Assembly: GCF_000243695.2 (NCBI RefSeq)
Contig: NZ_AHMN02000015.1
Coordinates: 1-33,340 of the forward strand
DNA length: 33,340 bases
DNA from: Leptospira kirschneri serovar Cynopteri str. 3522 CT
GTDB taxonomy: Bacteria; Spirochaetota; Leptospiria; Leptospirales; Leptospiraceae
Direction of reading: 5' to 3'
In this document: piece after piece, positions 21,550 to 33,340 of the stretch
Layout of the letters: each line of letters begins with the position of its first letter
Numbering within the stretch: the stretch's first letter is position 1
The notes under the pieces: generated by a model
Seen by the model: only the letters and a program-made list of their open reading frames with translations
What the model was told of the DNA's origin: nothing
The model's database searches: none
Position numbers and translations under genes: made by a program

Positions 21550-21679
21550 GTAAGAGAAAAGGAGGGTGATTGAATTGATTCAAATGTGAGACGGACAAAA
21601 AATGAATCTAATCCAGAGGGTATCAGCTATTCTGAGTAAATGACGTTTTTGTTTAAAAAGGAGAGTGTCTTACTTCGCC

Positions 21680-22010
21680 TCAATCAGATCTTATAGGTAA
21701 TTTGACAATATAATCTGAATTATTTATTTCTTCAAAAATACTTTTAGTAATTTTCGGTTTTTGGAAGTTTTTTTCAATTTGATAATAAGTATCTAATTTT
21801 GCATGAAATAACGAAATAACACCATCGAAAATTAGTTTAAATTCATATTCTTTTTCTTTAGTTGCGGCATCCAATATGGCATTGTCAGTTATATTGCAAG
21901 AGAATATAATCTTTGAGTTACTCCATTGAATATTTGTTAAGATAATTCCGTCTCGATGATTTTTAATATAACCAATTGGAGTTTTATAGGAACGGCTTTT
22001 TCCATTTTTT
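21680..22010 (-). pseudogene. Fragment of an unknown protein
   Basis: The minus frame ending at 21680 is open back to a TGA near 22014. It reads TPIGYIKNHRDGIILTNIQW near its start and FDGVISLFHAKLDTYYQIEK further on, which is protein-like, but it has no ATG; the only usable start is a TTG at 21876. I see no known domain. It may be the 3' part of a gene truncated next to the foreign cassette at 22034. Confidence 0.35.
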
Positions 22011-22033
22011 CACTTCTATACATTTTTATTAAA

Positions 22034-22623
22034 ATTTCGCATAACGCAAAGTCGTCAAGCGTGATAACGCACCTTTCGCCTGGCTCTTTCTGTTCGCTCT
22101 CTCCATTCTGACCAGAAATGGAAATACCCTTCTTTGAGTTCTTTGGATGTTGTCTTCTTTGGCTCTGACAGTTGATAGAATTCTTCCACTTGGTTTGTCA
22201 GAGAGAGGACGATGAAAATCCACTCGTGCAATGCGAGCGTTGAAGAATTGCCATTTAAAGTAGTGTGGGTTACGGCATTCCCTTCATGTTTAATGTGCCA
22301 TTCGATTCCGTTGGGGCATCCGAGCATCAAAACGGGAAACTGAGAATCTTCTTGAGGGATGAAATCAAAGCTACAACACGGGATTAACTGACTCCCGTAA
22401 TCGCCCGGATGATAATCATGTTCGAGCGATCGCAGAAGGTAGAGCCCAGCACAACTCAATGTCCATTCCTTGTTCGGAACGTCGGAAAGGGTTTCATTGT
22501 CAATGCAAACGTTCACGGTACCATGGGCACAGAGATCGTCAACTTGGTCGCCCTGGGGGAGCCAGTGGAGGTCGGAAAAAACGATTTGGATCATCAGAAA
22601 ACAGGCGCGTGATTTCGCATAAC
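22034..22623. mobile_element. Cassette-like insert bounded by 12-bp direct repeats
   Basis: ATTTCGCATAAC occurs at 22034-22045 and again at 22612-22623, enclosing a block of clearly higher G+C with a single minus-strand ORF. The inner left edge also has GTGATAACGC. One gene, repeat at both joints and foreign composition resemble an integron-type cassette, but no classical attC pairing (RYYYAAC...GTTRRRY) was found. Confidence 0.45.
22055..22594 (-). CDS. Foreign hypothetical protein, 179 residues
   Basis: The protein begins MIQIVFSDLHWLPQGDQVDDLCAHG and contains WTLSCAGLYLLRSLEHDYHPGDY, QLIPCCSFDFIPQED and LGCPNGIEW, read in short blocks. Its Cys, Trp and His content and its base composition differ from the A/T-rich neighbours, which suggests transfer from another phylum. 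I do not recognise a characterised family; I have an impression of similar ORFs in mobile cassettes of Gram-negative bacteria, which is memory and not evidence. No signal peptide or membrane segment is present, so it is probably cytoplasmic. It is the only gene of the block flanked by 12-bp direct repeats. Confidence 0.7.
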   Translation of the reverse strand: MIQIVFSDLHWLPQGDQVDDLCAHGTVNVCIDNETLSDVPNKEWTLSCAGLYLLRSLEHDYHPGDYGSQLIPCCSFDFIPQEDSQFPVLMLGCPNGIEWHIKHEGNAVTHTTLNGNSSTLALHEWIFIVLSLTNQVEEFYQLSEPKKTTSKELKEGYFHFWSEWRERTERARRKVRYHA

Positions 22624-22680
22624 TATTAATCTACAAATATCATAAAACCCTGGTAATCCATCAATCCAAATAAGCTTAGA

Positions 22681-22708
22681 AAATAGAGTTAGGACCCTAA
22701 CTCTATTT
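22681..22708. terminator. 13-bp perfect hairpin
   Basis: AAATAGAGTTAGG-AC-CCTAACTCTATTT. It lies between the foreign cassette and the first Rpn gene and could terminate transcription in either direction or insulate the two. Confidence 0.5.
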
Positions 22709-22749
22709 GGCTTCTGATAATCATTACCTAATTTTAGTTTATACTTAGA

Positions 22750-22896
22750 CAAATTTTTGACTCCGCATCGATCCCTTTCGCGTTACGCCCTGCTCACGTA
22801 AATAAAGCAGTTGCCTTGGATTGAATCAAAGAACTAATTCATAAAAAAGAAAATGAATCTTTACAAATAAAAGTAATCTCCATTATTAAAAATACC
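22750..22896 (+). repeat. Upstream part of the duplicated Rpn unit, copy A
   Basis: From TTTGACTCCGCATCGATCCC to the ATG at 22897 the sequence recurs before the third Rpn gene, where an IS1182-type element splits it (28731-28745 and 30406-30529). The text GAATCAAAGAACTAATTC and the 50 nt before the ATG are essentially identical. Confidence 0.8.
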
Positions 22897-23811
<915 letters not shown>

Positions 23812-23885
23812 CCTGTAAAGTTAAGAACAGATCGGACACTCCTCACTCAGTATTGAATACGAAGGGTTGTCAGCAATCTTATCAA
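23812..23885 (+). repeat. Conserved Rpn 3' flank, copy A (short)
   Basis: CCTGTAAAGTTAAGAACAGA, CACTCAGT and TGAATACGAAGG follow the stop codon, as after the other two Rpn genes; the match fades after about 70 nt. Confidence 0.65.
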
Positions 23886-26065
<2,180 letters not shown>

Positions 26066-26959
26066 ATGTCTAAAAACTTTTTTCCATTAACCAATGATTT
26101 GATGTTTAAGATCTTGTTTGTTAAAGAACCAGATTTACTGATTTCAATATTAAACAGTGTGTTATTTCCGGATGGGGAACATACAATCCGAAACATTAAG
26201 ATACTCAATCCGGAACTTGTAGGCTCTTCTCCGAATGACAAACGTTCTTATTTAGATATACGTGCTCAAGATGAGGATGGAAAAATATTTCATGTAGAAA
26301 TCCAAGTAGCTCACCAAAGTTCTTTCGTGAAGAGAAGTTTGTATTATCTTTCAGGACTAATTCGGGACCAGTTGAATCGGGGTTCTATGTATTCCGATTT
26401 GAAGCCAGTGTATCAGATAAATATAGTTGACTTTGACTTAATTCCTTCGGAGAATTTTCATAGTAAGTTTAAATTTAGAGAAGAGTCTAATCCCGACATC
26501 ATCTTAACAGACGACGTAGAAATTCATTTTTTAGAGTTGTGTAAGTTTGTCAAAAGAGACGTAAGGGAATTAAGAAATAATTTAGAGATCTGGCTGTATG
26601 TGTTAAAGCATACGTCTGAGTTGGAGGAAGAAGAAATGAGAATCTTAGTAGATAAAACTCCAGATTTAAGTAAGGCATTTACAATCTTAGAACAGTATTC
26701 AAATGATCCTGAGAAGCGCAATGAGTTAGAATCGAAGTTAAAATCAGACCGCGACTATGCGTATGACTTGGCGGCTCGTTTTGAAGCGGGTGAACTACAA
26801 GGGATTCAGAAGGGGATTGAGAAAGGTATTGAAAAGGGTGCAGAGAAAGAAAAGTTAAAATCCGCTCGTAAGATGCTTCAGAAAGGTATGGATGTGGATA
26901 TGATCTTAGAAATCACTGGTTTGAGTAAAAAGGATCTAAAAGACCACGGGATGCTATGA
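26066..26959 (+). CDS. PD-(D/E)XK nuclease family protein (Rpn-like, PF12784 type)
   Basis: The 297-residue protein has the FFPLTNDLMFKILFVKEPDLL start typical of the PDDEXK_2 branch (read as LTNDLMFKILF). Its nuclease core is Asp64 in YLDIRA and Glu78-x-Gln80 in HVEIQV, the usual form for this branch. It is not a close relative of copies A and B over the catalytic part. Its C-terminus, however, ends in KG-E repeats (GIQKGIEKGIEKGAEKEK) and a tail LEITGLSKKDLKDHGML-like that parallels theirs, and its 3' flank is shared with both. A GCCGATG start has no strong Shine-Dalgarno. The repeats GIEKG are encoded by near-identical codons and could change number by slippage. Confidence 0.9.
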   Translation: MSKNFFPLTNDLMFKILFVKEPDLLISILNSVLFPDGEHTIRNIKILNPELVGSSPNDKRSYLDIRAQDEDGKIFHVEIQVAHQSSFVKRSLYYLSGLIRDQLNRGSMYSDLKPVYQINIVDFDLIPSENFHSKFKFREESNPDIILTDDVEIHFLELCKFVKRDVRELRNNLEIWLYVLKHTSELEEEEMRILVDKTPDLSKAFTILEQYSNDPEKRNELESKLKSDRDYAYDLAARFEAGELQGIQKGIEKGIEKGAEKEKLKSARKMLQKGMDVDMILEITGLSKKDLKDHGML

Positions 26960-27078
26960 CCTGTAAAGTTAAGAATAGATTACTCACTCAGTTTTGAATA
27001 CGAAGGCATTGTAAGCAATCGTGTGATCTAATTCACGAATTGTAAATGGAATATTAAAGATATATAAAATACTTCTGT
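26960..27078 (+). repeat. Conserved Rpn 3' flank, PF12784-type copy
   Basis: CCTGTAAAGTTAAGAATAGA, then TTGAATACGAAGG, GTGATCTAATTCACGAATTG and GATATATAAAATAC. It matches the flank at 31420-31545 over its whole length. Confidence 0.8.
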
Positions 27079-27570
<492 letters not shown>

Positions 27571-27636
27571 GCTGGGCACAACAAGGCGACCTTCGCAGTT
27601 CCGGCGTTTATACGAAATTCGTCAATTTATAGTTAG
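27571..27636 (+). other. Possible attC-like recombination end
   Basis: After the stop come GCACAACAAGGCG and TTCGTCAA, then GTTAGATG (27629-27636), a perfect integron R' core (GTTRRRY). The matching R'' is poor, so the call is tentative. Confidence 0.3.
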
Positions 27637-27679
27637 ATGAAAGTTTGTTAAAATCTATCTTGAATGGCTAAAATCTTTT

Positions 27680-27877
27680 ATGAAAATAAATATAGATAAA
27701 CGTCTGAGTAAGTTAGTTGAATATAAACCGATTAATTTAAACTTACTTGTTAAACCATGGGGCAATAAGTTCAGAATAAGAAAAGAAAGTTTACCTGAGA
27801 AAGGAGACTTATATGCGTTTTGGTGGATTGGTAGTATCAAAGTATTAGAAACTTCTGAGAGAAAAATTAAAATATAG
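27680..27877 (+). CDS. Small hypothetical protein, possibly truncated
   Basis: The 65-residue product MKINIDKRLSKLVEYKPINL... ends with DLYAFWWIGSIKVLETSERK and a basic tail. It looks like the N-terminal piece of a larger protein rather than random translation. The stop is followed by unrelated sequence with CTCTAACTACC, so truncation at a cassette joint is possible. It lies just after the GTTAGATG core. No domain is recognised and no strong Shine-Dalgarno is present. Confidence 0.4.
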   Translation: MKINIDKRLSKLVEYKPINLNLLVKPWGNKFRIRKESLPEKGDLYAFWWIGSIKVLETSERKIKI

Positions 27878-27950
27878 CCCTTTAAGCTCTAACTACCCAT
27901 AAGGTCATTTTGTCACTTCAAGAAACAGGCTTTACGCCGCACGGGGGGCC

Positions 27951-28589
27951 TTGGGATATCTCGGACAAGTGAACTTCCATCGGCTGGGTGACGCGGTCGT
28001 AATCACACGACTCAACGGTCAGTATGTTACCAATCTGGACTTTAGTAAGGGCGGGCGCCATTGTGGATCGTTGGAGTTCTGCAATTATATAGTGGCGAGG
28101 AGCGCAATAGAAATGCATGATCATGTACTCGACGAGTTCTTGGAGCACGAGTTGCGAGATGTCCTCCGTGTGGTCGTTCAACTCGGCGCCGAGGAGTTCG
28201 ATCTGACCGACACTGCTGTCTTTGTATTCGATATCGGACTATTTCAATTGAACGCAGATGTGCACGAGAAGCGCCTGCGAAGGATGCGCTCTGCAGACGA
28301 TATTGTGATTGAAGGAGACTACCACGACCGAACGGGCGCCGAGCTACGCACGCTTGGGCTTGTGCCCTTCCCCTTCCGGGTGAGCGCAGTTCATCTCGTG
28401 TATGAGGTAATCGACGTGCAGCAACACCCTGTAGGTGCTTTTCTGGCCACGGAGCAGTACGAGCTTGTGCTCGGCGTCAACTTTCACCTCGACGACGTGG
28501 AAGTTGGTGCCCCAGGAGTGTTATGGACATATGTGGGTCGCCTTGTTCCGAACGCACGTTCCGTTGTGGTGAAACGACGCACGCTCTAA
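27951..28589 (+). CDS. Doubtful ORF of 212 residues in the G+C-rich block
   Basis: The frame starts with TTG (MGYLGQVNFHRLGDAVVITR) and runs to a stop at 28589. No known motif, signal peptide or ribosome binding site is visible. Open frames of this length arise on the opposite strand of G+C-rich genes, so it may be a shadow of a decayed minus-strand gene. It is listed because it is the longest uninterrupted frame in the block. Confidence 0.25.
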   Translation: MGYLGQVNFHRLGDAVVITRLNGQYVTNLDFSKGGRHCGSLEFCNYIVARSAIEMHDHVLDEFLEHELRDVLRVVVQLGAEEFDLTDTAVFVFDIGLFQLNADVHEKRLRRMRSADDIVIEGDYHDRTGAELRTLGLVPFPFRVSAVHLVYEVIDVQQHPVGAFLATEQYELVLGVNFHLDDVEVGAPGVLWTYVGRLVPNARSVVVKRRTL

Positions 28590-28660
28590 CCGTCCGATTT
28601 TCTTGAGGTCATCTTCCACACGATCGTGGCGAATCCGGCTTGCCACAGGCAGCCGGACCA

Positions 28661-28737
<77 letters not shown>

Positions 28738-28751
28738 CGCATCGATCTCCA

Positions 28752-30406
28752 GAGTCTGTTGAAAAAGAAAACCAGAAAATCCCTCTTATGGTTTCACCCT
28801 AGATCACATTAGGTTCTTTTTTATTTTTGAGAAATGTAGTAAAACGTCCTTCAGTCGAAAATTCAGACGTATCGAAAACCGCAGAGCTTGGCAATATTGT
28901 GAGCAGAACATCTTTCCGACCATTCGAGAGAAACCTTTTCAATCCCTTTTGTCAAAAATAGATTTCCGCCGCGAGAACCTTTGATGGCTCCGAAAACTCC
29001 TTCAATCGAAGGAAATCTATTTGAATAAATGATTCTGGATTTAGGCTCGCTTAATTTTTTTCGCATCTCCATCGTATAAAAGTTATTCATCTCATCCGGT
29101 TGATAATTCTTAGAGGGACTCGAATGAATATAGTTTCTTTTTAATTTCTTAGAATTTACTAAAATAGACTTCGATTTTCCCTTGGAACAGAAACATTTTA
29201 AATGACAATCGGAACAATTGGTTGCACGAAAATCCGAATAGATATCTTTTCCATTCAGGTGTCTCTCCCTTCTGAATTTAAGGACTCTTCCTGTTGGACA
29301 GATAAAGTGATTGGATTTCTTATCAAAAGTAAACTTGATAGATTTGGGTTTTCGTTTAGGAGATTTCGGAATTTTAGGAATTTTTCCCGATTGAAACAAT
29401 CTTGTGATTCTCTGATCAGGACAGTAAAGATCGAAGTCTTTTAAACTGCGAAAGTTAGCCTCGCTCGCATAACCTGCATCCAAGACGTATTGAATTCTTC
29501 TTGAATCTTCTTCCTTTGATTTTAAAGAAGAATAAGAAGTTTCTACTTTTTGAATCATCTTTTCCGCAAACTGAGTATCCGATTGTCCTGTCTCAACACA
29601 TTGTGAGACGATCATCTTTGATTTGCAATCGACCGCCGCCTGAGCGTTGTAACCTACTAAAAAGCCGTTTCCTTTTTTCTGTAGATCGCAATTTCTCTCA
29701 AAGAGATGAATCCGACGACGGTCTTTGTGCTTTTTTAAGAATTCTACCACTTCCTTTAACTTGTCAGTTTTCCGTTCTAATTCTTTTCTCTTCTTTTGAA
29801 TTTTAGAAGAATCTAAATCTGCAGACTTCTCCCATTCTTTGAATTTGGTTTTACTAACTTCTTCGATTTGTTTCAGCCTCTTCTCGAATCTTTCTAAGTC
29901 TCCAAGATCGTCCGGATTCGCGTTTGCTTTGATCTTTGTTCCATCAATCGAAATCGTTTCAAAGTCGATAAAGCCGCTTTCATATCCAAGAAATACCGTC
30001 TGGGAAAATAGATCCTCGAATGTACCTTTCGAAACTTGGAAATAAACGTATGATCTAATTCTTCTCCATCCAAGAGATAGATCAACTCGGCCCTGAGTTT
30101 TGATAACCTGCAGAGTTCTCTCATCGAAAGATTGCCGATTAAGATGGAATAGAAAAGAGCCGAAATTACTTTCTTTGGAGAGATCGCAGGTCGACCTGTT
30201 GCGTCATTCTGATAATTTTTATCGAAATCCTCAAAATCTAAACGTTCCATGACTTTTTTAAATCCGTGGATTGGATGTCCTTCTCCGAACAATTCCTGAA
30301 AGTCTAAAACATGCATCCTCAATTGATTCGGGTCTGTATTCTTGAACTTTGCCATTGTGCTAATCTAGCAGGTTTATACATTTTGCTCTTCTTTTTCAAC
30401 AGACTC
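28752..30406 (-). mobile_element. IS1182-type insertion sequence
   Basis: The 18-bp terminal inverted repeats are perfect: GAGTCTGTTGAAAAAGAA (28752-28769) and its reverse complement at 30389-30406. The element encloses one broken transposase gene and has landed in the upstream region of the third Rpn gene. The uninterrupted sequence exists at 22765-22790, which shows the insertion point. An extra CTCCA on the left side remains unexplained; no clear target duplication was seen. Confidence 0.85.
28863..30355 (-). pseudogene. IS1182-type DDE transposase, one-base frameshift
   Basis: The N-terminal frame (30355 down) reads HPIHGFKKVMERLDFEDFDK, GRPAISPKKVISALFYSIL and LSMRELCRLSK, the DUF772 part of IS1182/IS5-like transposases. 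It goes out of frame near 30017-30022 (HTFISKFRKVHS), where one base seems missing. The correct reading continues with EDLFSQTVFLGYESGFIDFE and SIDGTKIKANANPDDLG and joins the long frame ending at 28863. Catalytic residues are the Asp of SIDGT, the Asp of VLDAGYAS and the Glu of PSIEGVFGAIKGSRGG, so a full triad is present but split. CxxC-type residues in CSDCHLKCFC are typical of the family. The intact protein would have about 497 residues. Confidence 0.88.
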
Positions 30407-30529
30407 CCTTTCGCGTTACGCCCTGCTCACGTAAAAAAAGCGGTCGTACTGGATTGAATCAAAGAACTAATTCATAAAAAAGAAAATGAATCTTTACAAA
30501 TAAAAGTAATCTCCATTATTAAAAATACC
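30406..30529 (+). repeat. Upstream part of the duplicated Rpn unit, copy B
   Basis: CCCTTTCGCGTTACGCCCTG and the rest up to the ATG match 22772-22896 with few changes. The left remainder of the same unit lies on the other side of the IS1182-type element. Confidence 0.8.
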
Positions 30530-31419
30530 ATGTCTGATATGACAAACCCACATGATCGTTTAATCCGGGAAACTCTACAGGATAAAGAGGATGCGATTTC
30601 CTTCTTTAAAAATAGTTTACCTGAAGCTGTAATCGAACTTTTAGACTTAAACCGTTTAGAACTAACACAATCTAGTTTTATTTCAGAAAACTTAAAAGAA
30701 GAACAAACCGATCTACTCTTTCAGATCCCACTGAAATCCGGTAAAAAACAAACGTCTATCTTCTATTTGAACACAAAAGTTATTTGGATGAAGCAGTCTT
30801 TAGTCAACTACTAGGATATATATCCGCAATCTACAAGTCTCAATATAAGACGGATAAAAGATATTCAGTCGTAATTCCGTTTGTGTTCTATCACGGTGAA
30901 AGGACTTGGACTTTAGGAAATAGTCTTCAAGATAGGTTTATACTCTCTAAAAACGAAGAGGAAGTATTTAAAAAATACATTCCAGATTTTGAATTAGAAT
31001 TATTTGATCTGTCGAAAGTGGATCTAAACCGATTGGAAAGTATCACCCTAAGAGTGATTTTAGGAGTGGTCCAAAAAATATGGGAAGGAGATAGTTTATT
31101 TTTAATTCATTTAGGAGAAGTATTTGAACTCTTAACAGGTCTAAAAAACGAATCAAAAAGGGTTGAAATTTTCCAAAAACTGTTTTTATATATATTTAAT
31201 GTAAGAGAACTTGAACCGACTGAAATTACAAGTTTACTCAGTCATTCAAGGTATAACAGGGAATACGAGGATTTAACCATGACAACAGCCGAAAAATTAA
31301 GAAAAGAAGGTAAACTCGAAATTGCCAGAAATATGCTATTGAATGGTGCCAGTTTAGAATTTGTATTAAAGGTTACCGGATTTACAGAACAAGAGTTAAA
31401 AGACCACGGAGTGATATAA
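30530..31419 (+). pseudogene. Rpn-family nuclease (PF04754 type), copy B, frameshifted
   Basis: It is nearly identical to the gene at 22897-23811. In copy A the sequence reads GGTAAAAAAGCAAACGTC; here the G after the A6 run is missing (near 30746), so the frame shifts after LKSGKK, just before the catalytic EHK. The remaining part is open again from the ATG at 30784 ([18 protein letters not shown]) to 31419. The catalytic Asp (QTDLLFQ) is in the first fragment and EHKS is only in the lost overlap. The C-terminal KG-E repeat is also shorter than in copy A. No active nuclease is expected unless the reading is a sequencing error. Confidence 0.85.
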
Positions 31420-31545
31420 CTGTAAAGTTAAGAACAGACCGGACATTCACTCAGTAGAATTGATACTGAAGCCGTTGTCAGTAATCTTGTGATCCAATTC
31501 ACAAATTGTAAATGGAATATTAGAGATATATAAAATACCTCTGCA
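31420..31545 (+). repeat. Conserved Rpn 3' flank, copy B
   Basis: CTGTAAAGTTAAGAACAGAC, TTGTGATCCAATTCACAAATTG and GATATATAAAATAC, in that order (second block given as its two ends TTGTGATCC and CACAAATTG). It is close to 26960-27078. Confidence 0.8.
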
Positions 31546-31646
31546 TTTAATTAAATAGTCGTCCCTAAAAAAGAGTTAAAATGTCGAATAACGCAAATAA
31601 AATGCTATCCAAGGAGAAAAAGTTAGAAACAAAATCCCCATAAAAC

Positions 31647-32140
<494 letters not shown>

Positions 32141-32279
32141 AGTTATAAGAACCTGCCCCACCAGTTTCTTCAGTAAGAAAATCGGGAGGGCAGAACCTTG
32201 CAGCTTGATCTTTTTGTAAAGTAAGATTAAGTTTTGAGATACGCTGTAAACGCAAGAGTAAATTAGCATTCATTAAACA

Positions 32280-33285
32280 ACGTGAGTTCGGCGTAAGAAG
32301 GAAAAAAGAGTAAAAATCTTGTACTGAAAAACGCCAGATCGCATATTGAACCAAATTTCCGACAAGAAAAGGTACAATATGGATCTGACAGAGATATTTT
32401 GCGCAATAGACGATTATTGTACACAACAAAAAATAAACTGGAACGGGAAAATATTGAGTCCGGTGGTTCGAAAAAGGAACCGTAAATTTCAACTCAGCCT
32501 GAGTGAAGTAGCAACAATCGTAGTTTATTTCCATCTTTCTCATTATAGAGAATTTAAAAATTATTATTTGATAGAAATAAAAAAGAATCTGAAATCCGAA
32601 TTTCCAAAAGCTGTAAGTTACAATCGTTTTGTCGAGCTGATGCCTAACGCGTTAACCGTCATCGCTTCGTTTCTGTCAAATTCTTGTTTAGAAAAGTGTT
32701 CCGGAATATCGTTCATTGATTCCACGATTCTCAAAGTATGCGACAACAGAAGAATCCATTCTCATAAGGTATTTAAAAACATTGCACAACGAGGAAAATC
32801 AAGCACAGGCTGGTTTTACGGCTTTAAATTGCATTTAATCATAAATGATCAAGGTGAATTATTATCATTTATGGTCACTCCTGGAAATGTGGACGACAGG
32901 AACTTGAAAGTGATCTTTCCACTTGTTAAAATATTTACGGTAAACTTTTCGGTAGATAGAGGTTACATCAGTCAATCTCTGTTTGTAAAGTCTTTATGAA
33001 AAGGGAATTCAACTCATTACAAAACTTAAAAAGAATATGAAAAATAAATTAATGCCCTTAGTTGATAAAATCCTTTTAAGGAAAAGAGTTATCATTGAAT
33101 CCGTTAATGATGAACTTAAAAATATCTGTCAGATTCAACATACTAGGCATCGTAGTTTTTTCAATTGGGCCGTTAATCTATTAAGCGGGTTAGTCGCATT
33201 TTCATTTTTTCCAAAAAACCTTCTTTGAATTTGAAATCCAAAGACAATTTACAACTTCTACTTTCTCCTTAGGCCGAACTCACGT
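32280..33285 (+). mobile_element. IS982-type insertion sequence, about 1006 bp
   Basis: The left end ACGTGAGTTCGGCGTAAG and the inverted right end ACGTGAGTTCGGCCTAAG agree at 17 of 18 positions. The element has the size usual for IS982 and holds one broken transposase gene. Its flanks (TTAAACA and TAATTAG) show no target duplication. The same terminal repeats, slightly worn, bound the two 168-bp MITEs at 12993 and 13926. Confidence 0.85.
32346..33228 (+). pseudogene. IS982-family DDE transposase, one-base frameshift
   Basis: The first frame (217 residues) contains SFIDSTILKVCDNRRIHSHK with catalytic Asp114, GFKLHLIINDQGELLSF, TPGNVDDR and SVDRGYIS with Asp193. It stops after LFVKSL. The other frame picks up at once as LYEKGIQLITKLKKNMKN and carries the Glu of RVIIESVNDELKN plus RHRSFFNWAVNLL to 33228. 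One surplus base near 32990 (in aagtctttat) explains the break. The repaired protein would have about 293 residues, normal for IS982. Confidence 0.88.
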
Positions 33286-33340
33286 TAATTAGTACTCATC
33301 CTCCGCATATCTCTCTGATCTGAAGTTTCCGAAAAAACAT

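Noticed and set aside
22034..22060. Classical attC site at the foreign cassette edge
   Set aside because: The cores near the edge (GCATAAC, GATAACGC) are in direct rather than inverted arrangement, so the RYYYAAC...GTTRRRY pairing is missing.
22029..22223. 64-residue minus-strand ORF
   Set aside because: It overlaps the 3' end of the 179-residue foreign gene in another frame; a shadow.

Overview
The window looks like an accessory region of a pathogenic Leptospira genome. This is inferred from the low G+C, the long lipoproteins with loose spirochaetal lipoboxes, the plasmid-type Rep/ParAB module, the several Rpn-type nuclease genes and the IS content. No rRNA, tRNA or CRISPR array was seen.

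Region 1 (1-12.1 kb, minus strand) encodes two giant surface or secreted proteins. Upstream in transcription is a 1472-residue lipoprotein. After its lipid anchor it has an EF-hand-like DxDxDG motif and a stretch that aligns by eye with domains 2-3 of anthrax protective antigen, the oligomerising, pore-forming part of binary-toxin B components; its C-terminus looks like a beta-propeller. About 0.7 kb downstream is a SpvB/TcaC-type protein with FG-GAP repeats that runs into an RHS/YD-repeat shell. The two halves are split by one missing base in a short A tract, and the RHS C-terminal effector lies beyond base 1. A PA-like translocase next to a TcB/TcC-like cocoon is the most interesting system here.

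Region 2 (12.1-14.1 kb) is mostly non-coding, with one small lipoprotein. It holds two copies of a 168-bp MITE, one with a perfect 7-bp target-site duplication. The MITE ends match the terminal inverted repeats of an IS982-type element at 32.3-33.3 kb.

Region 3 (14.1-21.5 kb) resembles an integrated plasmid backbone: a Rep-like wHTH protein, ParB, ParA with a 30-bp perfect palindrome upstream and a degenerate copy at the parA stop codon, a phage-type HTH regulator, an AbrB-type antitoxin with a Doc toxin, and a second Rep-like gene broken at a T9 tract.

Region 4 (21.5-33.3 kb) is a mosaic. Three Rpn/PD-(D/E)XK nuclease genes, two of them recent duplicates and one frameshifted, share a conserved 3' flank. 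Between them lie G+C-rich foreign ORFs resembling cassettes, one bounded by 12-bp direct repeats. The region also carries an IS1182-type element inserted in one Rpn upstream region, an IS5-type remnant and the IS982-type element, all with broken transposase genes.
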